7,601 nucleotides of DNA from Candidatus Aminicenantota bacterium (GCA_029880275.1 JAOUOQ010000087.1:1-7601), one strand, 5' to 3'; positions 1 through 6,726 are shown, counted from the stretch's first letter. Notes: generated from the sequence alone by a model not told the origin. Translations and numbers: made by a program.

Positions 1-34
1 ATAATTGTCTATTTTTTGGCGCTATAATCAATCA

Positions 35-175
35 ATGGAGAAGGAGAAATGCAATAAAATCAGCGATTATGGGGATTTCTTAAAGACTTACTGGGGAGTA
101 ACGGAATCTTTGCTTGATGATTATGCGGTATCAGTTTCTGCGCTTTCAATTTATAGTCTCTTGAAAATCCGTTAA
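35..175 (+). CDS. doubtful 46-aa small ORF
   Basis: ATG at 35 opens a 46-codon frame ending at TAA 173-175; the peptide begins MEKEKCNKISDYGDFLKTYW and ends SIYSLLKIR. I do not recognise it and it has no clear domain or signal peptide. An in-frame stop lies at 2-4, so it cannot be the tail of a long upstream gene in this frame. No Shine-Dalgarno site precedes ATG 35; the purine-rich GGAGAAGGAG lies just after it and points to an ATG at 49 that stops after two codons. The left arm of the inverted repeat falls inside its last codons. It is probably a chance ORF, although its composition is protein-like (mixed acidic and aromatic residues). Confidence 0.15.
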   Translation: MEKEKCNKISDYGDFLKTYWGVTESLLDDYAVSVSALSIYSLLKIR

Positions 176-208
176 TTAATTTCCGACATTCCATTTTTTC
201 AAGAGACT
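155..208. repeat. 13-bp perfect inverted repeat, 28-nt loop
   Basis: AGTCTCTTGAAAA at 155-167 is the exact reverse complement of TTTTCAAGAGACT at 196-208. The 28-nt spacer (168-195) contains the palindrome TTAATTAA. Transcribed from either strand it would fold into a 13-bp stem. No U-tract follows the stem on either strand, so it is not a standard intrinsic terminator. It could be an mRNA 3' structure, an operator, or the remnant ends of a small mobile element. The arms are seen directly; the role is unknown. Confidence 0.7.
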
Positions 209-247
209 GATTCGGGGGATTAATGCGCACACTCTCATTTAATCTGC

Positions 248-276
248 TTGATTCAGAAGGGACGGAATATTACAAT
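248..276 (+). promoter_or_regulatory. putative sigma70-type promoter of the dodecin gene
   Basis: TTGATT at 248-253 matches the -35 consensus at four of six positions. TACAAT at 271-276 matches the -10 consensus at five of six. The spacer is the optimal 17 nt. Transcription would start near 283, giving a leader of about 60 nt before the ATG at 342. This is a consensus match only, and organisms of the Bacteroidota use a different primary promoter, so the call depends on the host group. Confidence 0.4.
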
Positions 277-341
277 GGAGGCAACATAACCCTGGCAGGC
301 AGGCGCAGCGAGTAACGGTGAATTATTAAAGGAAGGATATA

Positions 342-542
342 ATGCTTAGAATGTTAGAGGTTGTGGGTACATCTCGCCTGGGCTTTTCAGAGGCGGTGAA
401 GGATGCGATGGAGAGGATTCTTGCGGCTGGCGAAAATATTCATTTTTTCCAGGTGATGGAGCAGCGAGGGGCGGTGCGGGATGGCAAAGTGAGGGAGTTT
501 CAGGTGATACTCAAGGTAGCGGTTGAGTTTCCTAAGAAGTAA
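342..542 (+). CDS. dodecin family flavin-binding protein
   Basis: This is a complete 66-aa dodecin, the usual length for the family. Dodecins form hollow cytoplasmic dodecamers that bind flavins in pairs and are thought to store or buffer them. Visible hallmarks are the VVGTS segment (residues 7-11) after the first beta strand, the helix SEAVKDAMERILAAG (16-30), and the strands HFFQVMEQRGAV (34-45) and GKVREFQVILKVAVEF (48-63). The Gln that hydrogen-bonds the isoalloxazine in characterised dodecins appears kept as Q54. The Trp that normally stacks on the flavin aligns with F35, so this copy carries Phe there. The start is ATG 342, with GGAAGG at 331-336 five bases upstream; a second ATG at 351 is too far from that site. 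The gene stands alone, preceded by a promoter-like pair and convergent with the next gene. Family assignment is firm; flavin binding is inferred. Confidence 0.92.
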   Translation: MLRMLEVVGTSRLGFSEAVKDAMERILAAGENIHFFQVMEQRGAVRDGKVREFQVILKVAVEFPKK

Positions 543-608
543 GAGAGCTCGAACAGAAAAAATATTAAGTGAGGATGGATACGCTCCCTTCCTGATGGGA
601 AGCTACCT

Positions 609-2621
609 TCAGCGGCTTTGCCCGGGGAGAAGATTATAAGTGATGCCCACCTCATCTGTTCCGCCCTGTTTGACGCTTATCGGTAGTGAGAGTTCTATGG
701 CTTCAAAATAACATAGCTCTTCCTTGAGAATTTCGCAAAAGTAGGTCACTACCTGAATTTTCAAGACGGTATTTCCCGACTTGTTAATTTTAATGGGGAT
801 AAAGACATCGGATAGATTCCGGGGGATGGCGAAGGGGGGGATGGTAATCACATCCTCCTTCTCTGAAAGCACCTGGAAATAATTCGGTGCTTCCTCGTTC
901 CATTTATAATTTTCAGGGAGGCGTAAGCGAAAATGAATTCCTTTTGTGTGGGGGGCGATTACTTTTTCGGGCAAAGTGACCCGCTTACCCTGAAATGGCT
1001 CCTCTTCTCTGGCAGGCAGGGGCGAGAGCGCGGCGAGATTTTTAAACTGGAAGGTTGAGATTTCGTCTTTTTCGGGATTATATATGCGGATGGCGTGGTT
1101 GTTGGTGTCGGTAATGTAAAACCTGCCCGCCAGGTAGGTGATATCATTGGGTTCGTTCAATTGCGCTTTACGGGCTTTTCCATCTTTAAACCCCCTTTTG
1201 CCCGTTCCGATGAAGGTTCTCACTTCCTTGTTTTGAGGATTGACTTTTTTTATTTTGTGGTTGTAGGTATCAGCCACATAGAGAACGCCGTGATGATGGA
1301 AGACTCCAATAGGATGCTGGAGCCGTGCCTCGGGGTAGAAGCCGTCGATGTCGCCAAATTCAAATAGCCCTACGCCAATAATAGTAGTAATGGTGTTATC
1401 TTCAATCTTCCGAATAGCCGACACTTCGCTGTCCGCAATATAGAGCACCTTTCCATCGGTAGTGATACCCGAAGGCTGAGAGAGTGCGGCGGTAGGGAGA
1501 GGTCCATCGGTAATGTTTTCATAACCTGAGCCAGCATAGACGGAGGCTTCAAGGGTCTGTAGGTGCATGCGCCAGATTTGATGCGAGCCAGCCATGGCTA
1601 TGTAGAGATAATCACCGAGAATGATGATGTCCCAGGGCGAGTTCAACTGCACATCGGTCCCCCTTTCGCTCTCTTTCATAAATCGTGCCTGCGCCTCTGT
1701 TCCCAGGATGGTGGTGACCCGTTTCGAGGTAAAGTCTGCCTTGCGAATGAGGTGATTTTCCGTATCCGCCACATAGAGGCAGTTCCTCTTCTCATCAAAG
1801 GCTAAGCCCTGGGGACGGAAGAAGGTGGCTGTGTTGAAATCCCCATCGCTCCTACCCGGTTCTCCTGAGCCAACGATGTCGATGATTTCTCCGTCGGGAT
1901 TGGCAACGATGATTCGATTATGATTCGAGTCGGTGAAAAAAAGTCGCTTGCTGGCTGAGTGAGCGGTGATCTTTCCCGGAAAATAGAGCACACTTTGGGG
2001 AACGGTATCTTTCAGCAACTGAAATTGGAATCGTTCTCTATTTAAAAGCCCTTTCTCCTGAAATTCCTGGCTCAGGGAACCGATAATGGTGTCGAATCTC
2101 TTGAAAATTCTTTCCCCCGAAGTTTGTTCTACCACTTTTCCGGCAGGGTCGATCACTACAAACGATGGCCAGGCATTGATCCCATAGGCTCGCCACAGCA
2201 CAAACTCATTGTCAATGACCACAGGGTGTTCTATGTCATATCGCAGAATAGCTTGCTGGATGTTCTCTTTTATTCTTTCATTGTGAAATTTGGCAGAATG
2301 TACCCCGATGACTATGAGCTGGGGATATTTTTCCTCTAACCTTTTTAAATCCGGGATAACATGCATACAATTAATGCAGCAATAGGTCCAGAAATCTAAC
2401 AGCACAATTTTTCCTTTAAAGTCTTTGAGAGAATACTTTTGGGCGGTGTTGAGCCATTCTAAATGGGCAGGAAAATCTATAGCCCTGACTGTTTCAGAGT
2501 AAAAATTGTTGAGCATTTTATCCTCTTTCTCTGTCAACGGTGATGCGCTGAGGCTTAGCGTGAGCGAAATAAGTATAATGAGCCATAACCACCTACGATT
2601 TAAAGCGTTCTCAAGTTTCAT
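609..2621 (-). CDS. NHLRC2-like exported thioredoxin/NHL-repeat protein
   Basis: The 670-aa protein has the full architecture of NHLRC2-type proteins. Residues 1-27 look like a signal peptide or anchor: basic start with RR at 9-10, hydrophobic WLWLIILISLTLSLSA, then SASP. A thioredoxin-like domain (about 45-190) carries CCINC at 81-85, with redox pair C82/C85, and the cis-Pro loop WPSF (P152). A six-blade NHL beta-propeller spans about 212-526, with blade signatures such as VADTENHLIRK (284-294), IAMAGSHQIW (341-350), VADTYNHKIKK (449-459) and ITDTNNHAIR (503-512). A C-terminal beta domain (about 545-650) has the conserved pair C629/C637. The likely role is thiol-disulfide exchange in the periplasm; the substrate is unknown. 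M1 has no Shine-Dalgarno site, whereas M36 (codon 2514-2516) does, so a cytoplasmic form without the signal peptide is possible. The hydrophobic N-terminus and the promoter position favour M1. It lies 141 nt downstream of the glycosylase gene on the same strand. Confidence 0.9.
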   Translation of the reverse strand: MKLENALNRRWLWLIILISLTLSLSASPLTEKEDKMLNNFYSETVRAIDFPAHLEWLNTAQKYSLKDFKGKIVLLDFWTYCCINCMHVIPDLKRLEEKYPQLIVIGVHSAKFHNERIKENIQQAILRYDIEHPVVIDNEFVLWRAYGINAWPSFVVIDPAGKVVEQTSGERIFKRFDTIIGSLSQEFQEKGLLNRERFQFQLLKDTVPQSVLYFPGKITAHSASKRLFFTDSNHNRIIVANPDGEIIDIVGSGEPGRSDGDFNTATFFRPQGLAFDEKRNCLYVADTENHLIRKADFTSKRVTTILGTEAQARFMKESERGTDVQLNSPWDIIILGDYLYIAMAGSHQIWRMHLQTLEASVYAGSGYENITDGPLPTAALSQPSGITTDGKVLYIADSEVSAIRKIEDNTITTIIGVGLFEFGDIDGFYPEARLQHPIGVFHHHGVLYVADTYNHKIKKVNPQNKEVRTFIGTGKRGFKDGKARKAQLNEPNDITYLAGRFYITDTNNHAIRIYNPEKDEISTFQFKNLAALSPLPAREEEPFQGKRVTLPEKVIAPHTKGIHFRLRLPENYKWNEEAPNYFQVLSEKEDVITIPPFAIPRNLSDVFIPIKINKSGNTVLKIQVVTYFCEILKEELCYFEAIELSLPISVKQGGTDEVGITYNLLPGQSR
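2514..2526 (-). promoter_or_regulatory. Shine-Dalgarno-like site for an internal start (M36)
   Basis: On the minus strand AGAGG (2522-2526), within the purine run GAGAAAGAGG, lies five bases before an in-frame ATG at 2514-2516. This is the best-placed ribosome site in the 5' part of the NHLRC2-like gene; the first ATG at 2619-2621 is preceded by the pyrimidine-rich TTTATTTCATTACAC. Use of this start would give a 635-aa protein without the signal peptide. The purines also encode T30-K35 (TEKEDK), so the match may be coincidental. Confidence 0.3.
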
Positions 2622-2688
2622 GTGTAATGAAATAAAGCTATTAACTGGTATTTAATTGCAGCGATGAGACTATTATTCTCTTATTTAT

Positions 2689-2717
2689 ATTATAAGCTAT
2701 GTTTTAAAAGGTCACAA
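2689..2717 (-). promoter_or_regulatory. putative sigma70-type promoter of the NHLRC2-like gene
   Basis: On the minus strand TTGTGA (2712-2717; four of six matches to the -35 consensus) is followed, after exactly 17 nt, by a perfect TATAAT (2689-2694). Transcription would begin near 2682, leaving a leader of about 60 nt before M1 at 2621. The site lies in the 141-nt gap after the glycosylase gene, so the downstream gene can probably be transcribed on its own. It also argues that the longer, signal-peptide-bearing form is within the transcript. Confidence 0.55.
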
Positions 2718-2762
2718 TGTTTTTTGCCGGGGGTATTGTGGATTTGAATTCATTTCTGACTT

Positions 2763-3665
2763 TCAGGCTATAAGAAACCTATTCCCTCTGTTTCGAATGA
2801 ACCCCTCTTTTTGCAATTGAATGAGGTTGGGCTTTACCCTTGCATGACGCAACTTCAGCTTTTGCACGAGCTCAGCTTCGGACAAGGCGGATTGCGTGAT
2901 GAGAGCCTTCAAAATCATGCCCCGAATTTGTCTGTTGGAATCTTGAAAGCGCGCCTGCTTGCGGTAGTGAGCGCTCCTCCGGTTGGGATTCTCGTTCTTG
3001 TTTTTTAGCATCGCCCCGTAATCCATGAGAGCGTAATACCATTGACGAGGATGGGAAGCGTCAAGCATCTTTTCGACCACGGGGAGCATTTCGGAATCTT
3101 TGATATTAGCCTGATTCTGGAAGAAGAAATGGATAAATACTCTCCTTATGTTGGTTTCAATGAAAACGGTTGGCTTATTAAAGGCGAAGGTGACCACTGC
3201 AGAGGAAGTGGTTTTGCCGATTCCGGGAAAGGTCATTAACACTTCAACACGAGAAGGAAGATTACCATGAAATTCAGCTTCTACTCTCTGAGCAATTTTT
3301 TTCAGCGCCAGTGCCCGCCGATTGTATCCCAACCCCTGCCAGACTTTTAGCACTTCCTTGAGTGGTGCTTTCGCCAGTGAAGGAAAATCTGGGAAGGCAC
3401 GGAGAAAAGGTTCATACTTTTCAAGCACTCTGTCTGTTTGAGTCTGCTGGAGCATCATTTCTGAAACCAGAATATGGTACGGATTATCGGTCATCCGCCA
3501 GGGGAACTGGCGGGCATGCTGCCGATAGTGTTGATAGATGACTCCCTGAAATGCAGCAATTACATCGGGTGTGAGACAATTTCCACCCATCATACTGGTG
3601 AAATGCGCACCGATTTTCTTGTCCAGACACTGTTCCATTTTCAATTGCTCTTCTTTTGATGCCAC
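2763..3665 (-). CDS. clusterless MutY-like HhH-GPD DNA glycosylase
   Basis: The 300-aa protein aligns with MutY adenine glycosylases, which remove A mispaired with 8-oxoguanine. Landmarks are FPWRMTDNPYHILVSEMMLQQTQ (split: FPW 54-56; SEMMLQQTQ 68-76, catalytic Glu E69), WQGLGYNRRA (109-118), the helix-hairpin-helix LMTFPGIGKTTSSAV (143-157) and FIETNIRRVF (168-177). In MutY the last motif is DGN; here the catalytic Asp position is E170. After LMDYGAML (213-220), where MutY has four Fe-S cysteines, there are none (NENPNRRSAHY). MutY's C-terminal 8-oxoG-recognition domain is also absent, and residues about 245-300 look like a winged helix. I recall similar 'IETN' clusterless proteins, sometimes misannotated as HesB, in archaea and candidate phyla. 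The substrate is therefore uncertain. The listed start is GTG 3665, but ATG 3638 (M10), preceded by AAGAAGAG, may be the true start. Confidence 0.85.
   Translation of the reverse strand: MASKEEQLKMEQCLDKKIGAHFTSMMGGNCLTPDVIAAFQGVIYQHYRQHARQFPWRMTDNPYHILVSEMMLQQTQTDRVLEKYEPFLRAFPDFPSLAKAPLKEVLKVWQGLGYNRRALALKKIAQRVEAEFHGNLPSRVEVLMTFPGIGKTTSSAVVTFAFNKPTVFIETNIRRVFIHFFFQNQANIKDSEMLPVVEKMLDASHPRQWYYALMDYGAMLKNKNENPNRRSAHYRKQARFQDSNRQIRGMILKALITQSALSEAELVQKLKLRHARVKPNLIQLQKEGFIRNRGNRFLIA
3636..3655 (-). promoter_or_regulatory. ribosome site and ATG that may be the true glycosylase start
   Basis: On the minus strand AAGAAGAG (3648-3655) stands nine bases before an in-frame ATG at 3636-3638, which is codon 10 of the longest frame. 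The upstream GTG (3663-3665) has no ribosome site; it is preceded instead by TATAATATAAT (3666-3676), which resembles a -10 element. If that is the promoter, transcription would start only a few bases from the GTG, favouring the ATG start. Residues 1-9 (MASKEEQLK) carry no family motif, so losing them costs nothing. Confidence 0.4.
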
Positions 3666-4004
3666 ATTATATTATACCAATTCCAGAGAAGAAATGTACC
3701 CGGGAATAAGCTGAGGAAGAAGGGGACTGCTGAGTCCTATTGTTTTTCGCATGCCATGAAGTAGAAGCCTGCCGAGTGTAGGGAGTTTGATGGGACGGGG
3801 GCAGTCTCTTCGGTATCTTTCTATTAGTTTTAAAGAACCGACGCGGCGGTGAAAATCAATATGGATGATTATTTTTATATTTAGTGAAAAAACTCATTAA
3901 TAAATCAACTAAAATGCTTTTTCATGAGTCTAAATAACTGAGATGGTTTTTAGAGGGAGACCTGAGATTCTTAATGATTTATATTTTTCATAAGGAGTTA
4001 TGTA
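3666..4004. other. 339-nt divergent intergenic region
   Basis: This stretch separates the leftward glycosylase gene from the rightward outer-membrane protein gene and should hold both 5' control regions. No gene is recognisable. It has a G-rich left half and an AT-rich right half (from about 3850). Small inverted repeats are GGACT-GCTG-AGTCC (3724-3737), followed by TATTGTTTTT, and GACTGC/GCAGTC (3725-3730 with 3801-3806). TGAAAAA/TTTTTCA (3885-3891 with 3918-3924) and ACTCAT/ATGAGT (3892-3897 with 3924-3929) cannot both form. No convincing -35/-10 pair precedes the rightward gene. Its ribosome site AAGGAG is at 3992-3997. Confidence 0.6.
3671..3676 (-). promoter_or_regulatory. possible -10 element of the glycosylase gene
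   Basis: A perfect TATAAT on the minus strand lies just upstream of the glycosylase frame. The region 17 nt further upstream reads GTACAT, not a recognisable -35 box. It is therefore only half of a promoter and may be chance in AT-rich sequence. Confidence 0.25.
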
Positions 4005-6650
4005 ATGAAAAAGAAACTTGTTTTGGTGGTGCTTTTTCTGTTTCCGTTTGTTTTATTAGCCCAGGACTCCGAACAGACCGAGCAAAAGGTCGTGCAGGCT
4101 ATCAGGGCTGATGAACCAATTAAAATTGACGGCGTCCTGAATGAACAGGTCTGGCAGGGAGCTGGCTACAGCGAATTTGTGCAATCAGACCCCATTGACG
4201 GCGCTCAGCCCACTGAGAAAACCACCGTCTGGGTAGCCTACGATGATAGGTCTCTCTATGTAGCTGCCCGTCTTTATGACTCCCAGCCGGAATCAATCGT
4301 CAGCCGCCTGGGACGTCGTGATGACCTGGTTGACTCCGACTGGTTTGAGTTTGCGGTTGACCCCTATTACGATAGGCTGACTGGCTTCCAATTTAGAGTT
4401 AATCCAGCCGCTTCCATTATTGACGAAACTCTTTACAATGATAGTTGGAGTGATTCCTCCTGGGATGGGGTGTGGGATTGGGCCGCCCGCGTAGATGAGC
4501 AAGGCTGGGCAGTGGAGATTAGAATCCCATATAATCAACTACGCTTTCCAAAAAAAGAGGAATATGTATGGGGGGTAAATTTCCGGAGGACTATTAAGCG
4601 TAAAAACGAGAAAGACGGCTTTATCTGGATTCCCAAAGAAGACCGAGGCTATGTCTCCCACTTTGCCAGGCTGGAAGGAATCAAGGGCATAAATCCCGGT
4701 CGTCACATTGAGTTCCTCCCCTATGCTGTTGCTCAGGCGGAATATACCCCGGCTGAATCGGGCAATCCTTACGCTACCGGTAAGAACTACTTCGGCAATA
4801 CCGGAGTCGACCTGAAAGTCGGGCTGAAGAGCAATCTCACCCTGGATGCCGCCATAAACCCCGACTTTGGTCAGGTGGAGGTTGACCCGGCGGTGATCAA
4901 CCTCACTGCCTACGAAACCTTCTATCAGGAAAGAAGACCATTTTTTATTGAGGGTTCCAGCATTTTCAATTTCGGCTATGGAGGCGCTACCAGCTTCTCT
5001 TCAATTAACTGGTGGGAGCCCAATTTTTTCTACAGCCGCCGCATTGGTCGAGCACCACAGGGCTATGTCTCGCAAAGCGGCTATGTGAATTTCCCCGACC
5101 GCAGCACCATTTTAGGCGCCGCCAAAATATCGGGAAAAATCGGCAGCGGCTGGAATATTGGGTTCATCAATGCCCTGACCGCCCGGGAATACGCTGAGAT
5201 TGACTCTGGGGGTGAACGCTTCAGGGAAGAGGTGGAGCCCTTTTCCTATTATGGTGTGCTCCGGGTGCAAAAGGAATTCAACGAAAGTAATCAGGGTTTC
5301 GGATTTATCACCACTTCGGTGCTCAGAGATTTAAAGTCTGATAATCTCCAGGACATCCTGAACCAAAATGCCTTCAGCCTGGCTTTTGACGGCTGGACTT
5401 TTCTGGATAAGAACAAAACCTGGGTTATTACCGGCTGGATGGGTGGCACTCGTGTTGCCGGAAGTCAAGCTGATATTCTTAGGCTTCAGCAAGCTCCCCA
5501 GCACTACTTTCAGCGCCCCGATGCCGCGCATGTTGAGTTGGATGAAGACGCTACCTCCCTGAGCGGCTGGGCAGGGCGGATATATCTCAATAAAGAAAAG
5601 GGCAATTTTATTTTCAATGCGGCTGTGGGAGCTATATCTCCGGGGTTTGACACTAATGATGCAGGATTCCACTCCAGAGGGGATGTGGTCAATAGCCATC
5701 TCATGTTCGGCTATCAGTCGCTTCATCCAGGCAAGGTGTTTCGGAACTGGAGGATTATACTGGCCCCCTATCGCAACTATGATTTTGGCGGCAATAAATT
5801 CGACAATGGATATCTTCTCCTTGCCAGTGCTCAATTCTTGAACTACTGGGGAGTCGAACTGATGACCGGGTACAAGCCTCCGGCCTGGAATAACGATTTA
5901 ACCAGGGGAGGTCCATTAATGAAAAGTCCGGCGTATAGACATGGCAATCTGAGTATCTACAGCGACAGCCGAAAACCGGTTGTACTCTCAATGAACAGCG
6001 AGTATTCGGAAAACACTGCCGGAAGCTTCGGCTGGAGTAACGGAGTCTCTCTCCGCTGGAAGCCCAGGAGTAATATCAGTATCTCATTTGGTCCGAGCTA
6101 TAGTTTCCGTCGTTCTATTTTTCAATGGATTACCCGGGTCAAAGACCCTCTGATGGTGGATACCTATGGCACCCGTTACATTTTTTCTGACATCGACCAG
6201 AGAACCTTTTCCACCAGCATCAGATTAAACTGGACCTTCACTCCTAAGCTGAGCTTTCAGCTTTATACCCAGATTCTGCTCGGTGTCGGGGATTATGAGC
6301 GATTCAAAGAACTGGCCAGAGCCAGGAGCTACGACTTCAACATATTTGGCCAGGAACAATCAACCATCAGCTACGCCGATGATATGTATACCGTTGACCC
6401 CGACGGATGGGGATCGGCTCCGAGCTTCTCCTTCCATAATCCGGATTTTAACTTAAAATCACTGCGGGGAACCGCGGTTCTGCGGTGGGAGTATCTGCCC
6501 GGCTCCACTCTCTATTTCGTTTGGACACAGAACCGAGCTGGCTATGCGAACCCAGGGGATTTCAATTTCAGCCGCGACATAGGCGATGTATTTTCTGCGC
6601 CGGGAGATAATATCTTCTTAATAAAAATCTCCTACCGCTGGTTTATGTGA
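4005..6650 (+). CDS. CBM9-like domain / DUF5916 outer-membrane beta-barrel protein
   Basis: This is a complete 881-aa exported protein. Residues 1-19 form a classical signal peptide (MKKKLVLVVLFLFPFVLLA, cleavage likely before Q20). A carbohydrate-binding family 9-like domain follows at about 37-225, opening with IKIDGVLNEQVWQGA (39-53), with aromatic and acidic positions such as SDWFEFAVDPYYD (111-123) and AARVDEQGWAVEIRIPYNQL (160-179). The remainder is a DUF5916 region whose signature lies at 284-320: NPDFGQVEVDPAVINLTAYE, then FYQERRPFFIEGSSIF. Alternating aromatic strands run to the end (IKISYRWF then a final Met), as expected of an outer-membrane barrel. The family is widespread in Bacteroidota-like and related bacteria but its function is not established; glycan binding or uptake is inferred from the CBM9-like domain only. 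The start is ATG 4005, with AAGGAG seven bases upstream. It appears monocistronic, since flanking genes are on the other strand. Confidence 0.93.
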   Translation: MKKKLVLVVLFLFPFVLLAQDSEQTEQKVVQAIRADEPIKIDGVLNEQVWQGAGYSEFVQSDPIDGAQPTEKTTVWVAYDDRSLYVAARLYDSQPESIVSRLGRRDDLVDSDWFEFAVDPYYDRLTGFQFRVNPAASIIDETLYNDSWSDSSWDGVWDWAARVDEQGWAVEIRIPYNQLRFPKKEEYVWGVNFRRTIKRKNEKDGFIWIPKEDRGYVSHFARLEGIKGINPGRHIEFLPYAVAQAEYTPAESGNPYATGKNYFGNTGVDLKVGLKSNLTLDAAINPDFGQVEVDPAVINLTAYETFYQERRPFFIEGSSIFNFGYGGATSFSSINWWEPNFFYSRRIGRAPQGYVSQSGYVNFPDRSTILGAAKISGKIGSGWNIGFINALTAREYAEIDSGGERFREEVEPFSYYGVLRVQKEFNESNQGFGFITTSVLRDLKSDNLQDILNQNAFSLAFDGWTFLDKNKTWVITGWMGGTRVAGSQADILRLQQAPQHYFQRPDAAHVELDEDATSLSGWAGRIYLNKEKGNFIFNAAVGAISPGFDTNDAGFHSRGDVVNSHLMFGYQSLHPGKVFRNWRIILAPYRNYDFGGNKFDNGYLLLASAQFLNYWGVELMTGYKPPAWNNDLTRGGPLMKSPAYRHGNLSIYSDSRKPVVLSMNSEYSENTAGSFGWSNGVSLRWKPRSNISISFGPSYSFRRSIFQWITRVKDPLMVDTYGTRYIFSDIDQRTFSTSIRLNWTFTPKLSFQLYTQILLGVGDYERFKELARARSYDFNIFGQEQSTISYADDMYTVDPDGWGSAPSFSFHNPDFNLKSLRGTAVLRWEYLPGSTLYFVWTQNRAGYANPGDFNFSRDIGDVFSAPGDNIFLIKISYRWFM

Positions 6651-6683
6651 TTAAATTGCCAGGATAAGCGTTAGCTTACTCGG

Positions 6684-6724
6684 ATAAACGCATTTTTTCT
6701 CCGGTGAACTGCGTTTTATATTAT
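6684..6724 (+). terminator. possible weak intrinsic terminator after the DUF5916 gene
   Basis: AAACGCA (6686-6692) pairs perfectly with TGCGTTT (6710-6716) around a 17-nt loop, and one bulged T extends the stem to ATAAACGCA. It is followed by TTATATTATT, a poor U-tract. An alternative stem, GCGTT (6668-6672) with AACGC (6687-6691), is followed directly by ATTTTTTCT, a better U-tract. The two stems share one arm and exclude each other. The position, starting 18-34 nt after the stop codon, suits a terminator, but both stems are short. Confidence 0.35.
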
Positions 6725-6726
6725 TG

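Larger units (their letters stand above)
1..341. other. AT-rich intergenic leader upstream of dodecin
   Basis: No gene could be recognised here. The stretch is AT-rich and broken by stops in all forward frames near the left edge. In frame 1 the first eight codons read IIVYFLAL before a TAA at 25-27, which could be the tail of a gene lying to the left, but this cannot be tested inside the window. It contains a 46-codon ORF (35-175), a 13-bp inverted repeat (155-167 with 196-208) and a promoter-like pair (248-276), each listed separately. Nothing resembles a tRNA, a known riboswitch or a repeat array. Confidence 0.6.

Noticed and set aside
295..316. GGCAGGCAGGCGCAGCGAG, considered as a riboswitch or rRNA fragment near dodecin
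   Set aside because: It does not match the conserved core of the FMN riboswitch or any rRNA segment beyond a few bases.
543..608. Possible bidirectional terminator CTTCC-TGATG-GGAAG between dodecin and the NHLRC2-like gene
   Set aside because: The stem is only five pairs and no T-tract follows directly on either strand; the nearest A-run lies well away from it.
1095..1367. 90-codon plus-strand frame within the NHLRC2-like gene
   Set aside because: It overlaps well-conserved NHL blades on the other strand and has low-complexity, non-protein-like composition.
2097..2108. Second copy of TCTCTTGAAAAT, as in the left inverted-repeat arm
   Set aside because: It falls inside the coding sequence of the NHLRC2-like gene without a paired arm, so it is most likely coincidence.
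3724..3746. GGACT-GCTG-AGTCC hairpin followed by TATTGTTTTT
   Set aside because: It looks like a plus-strand terminator, but no plus-strand gene ends nearby and the stem has only five pairs.
5331..5834. 167-codon open frame on the minus strand inside the DUF5916 gene
   Set aside because: It is antisense to a strongly supported coding region, matches no family I know, and has no ribosome site or neighbours in support.
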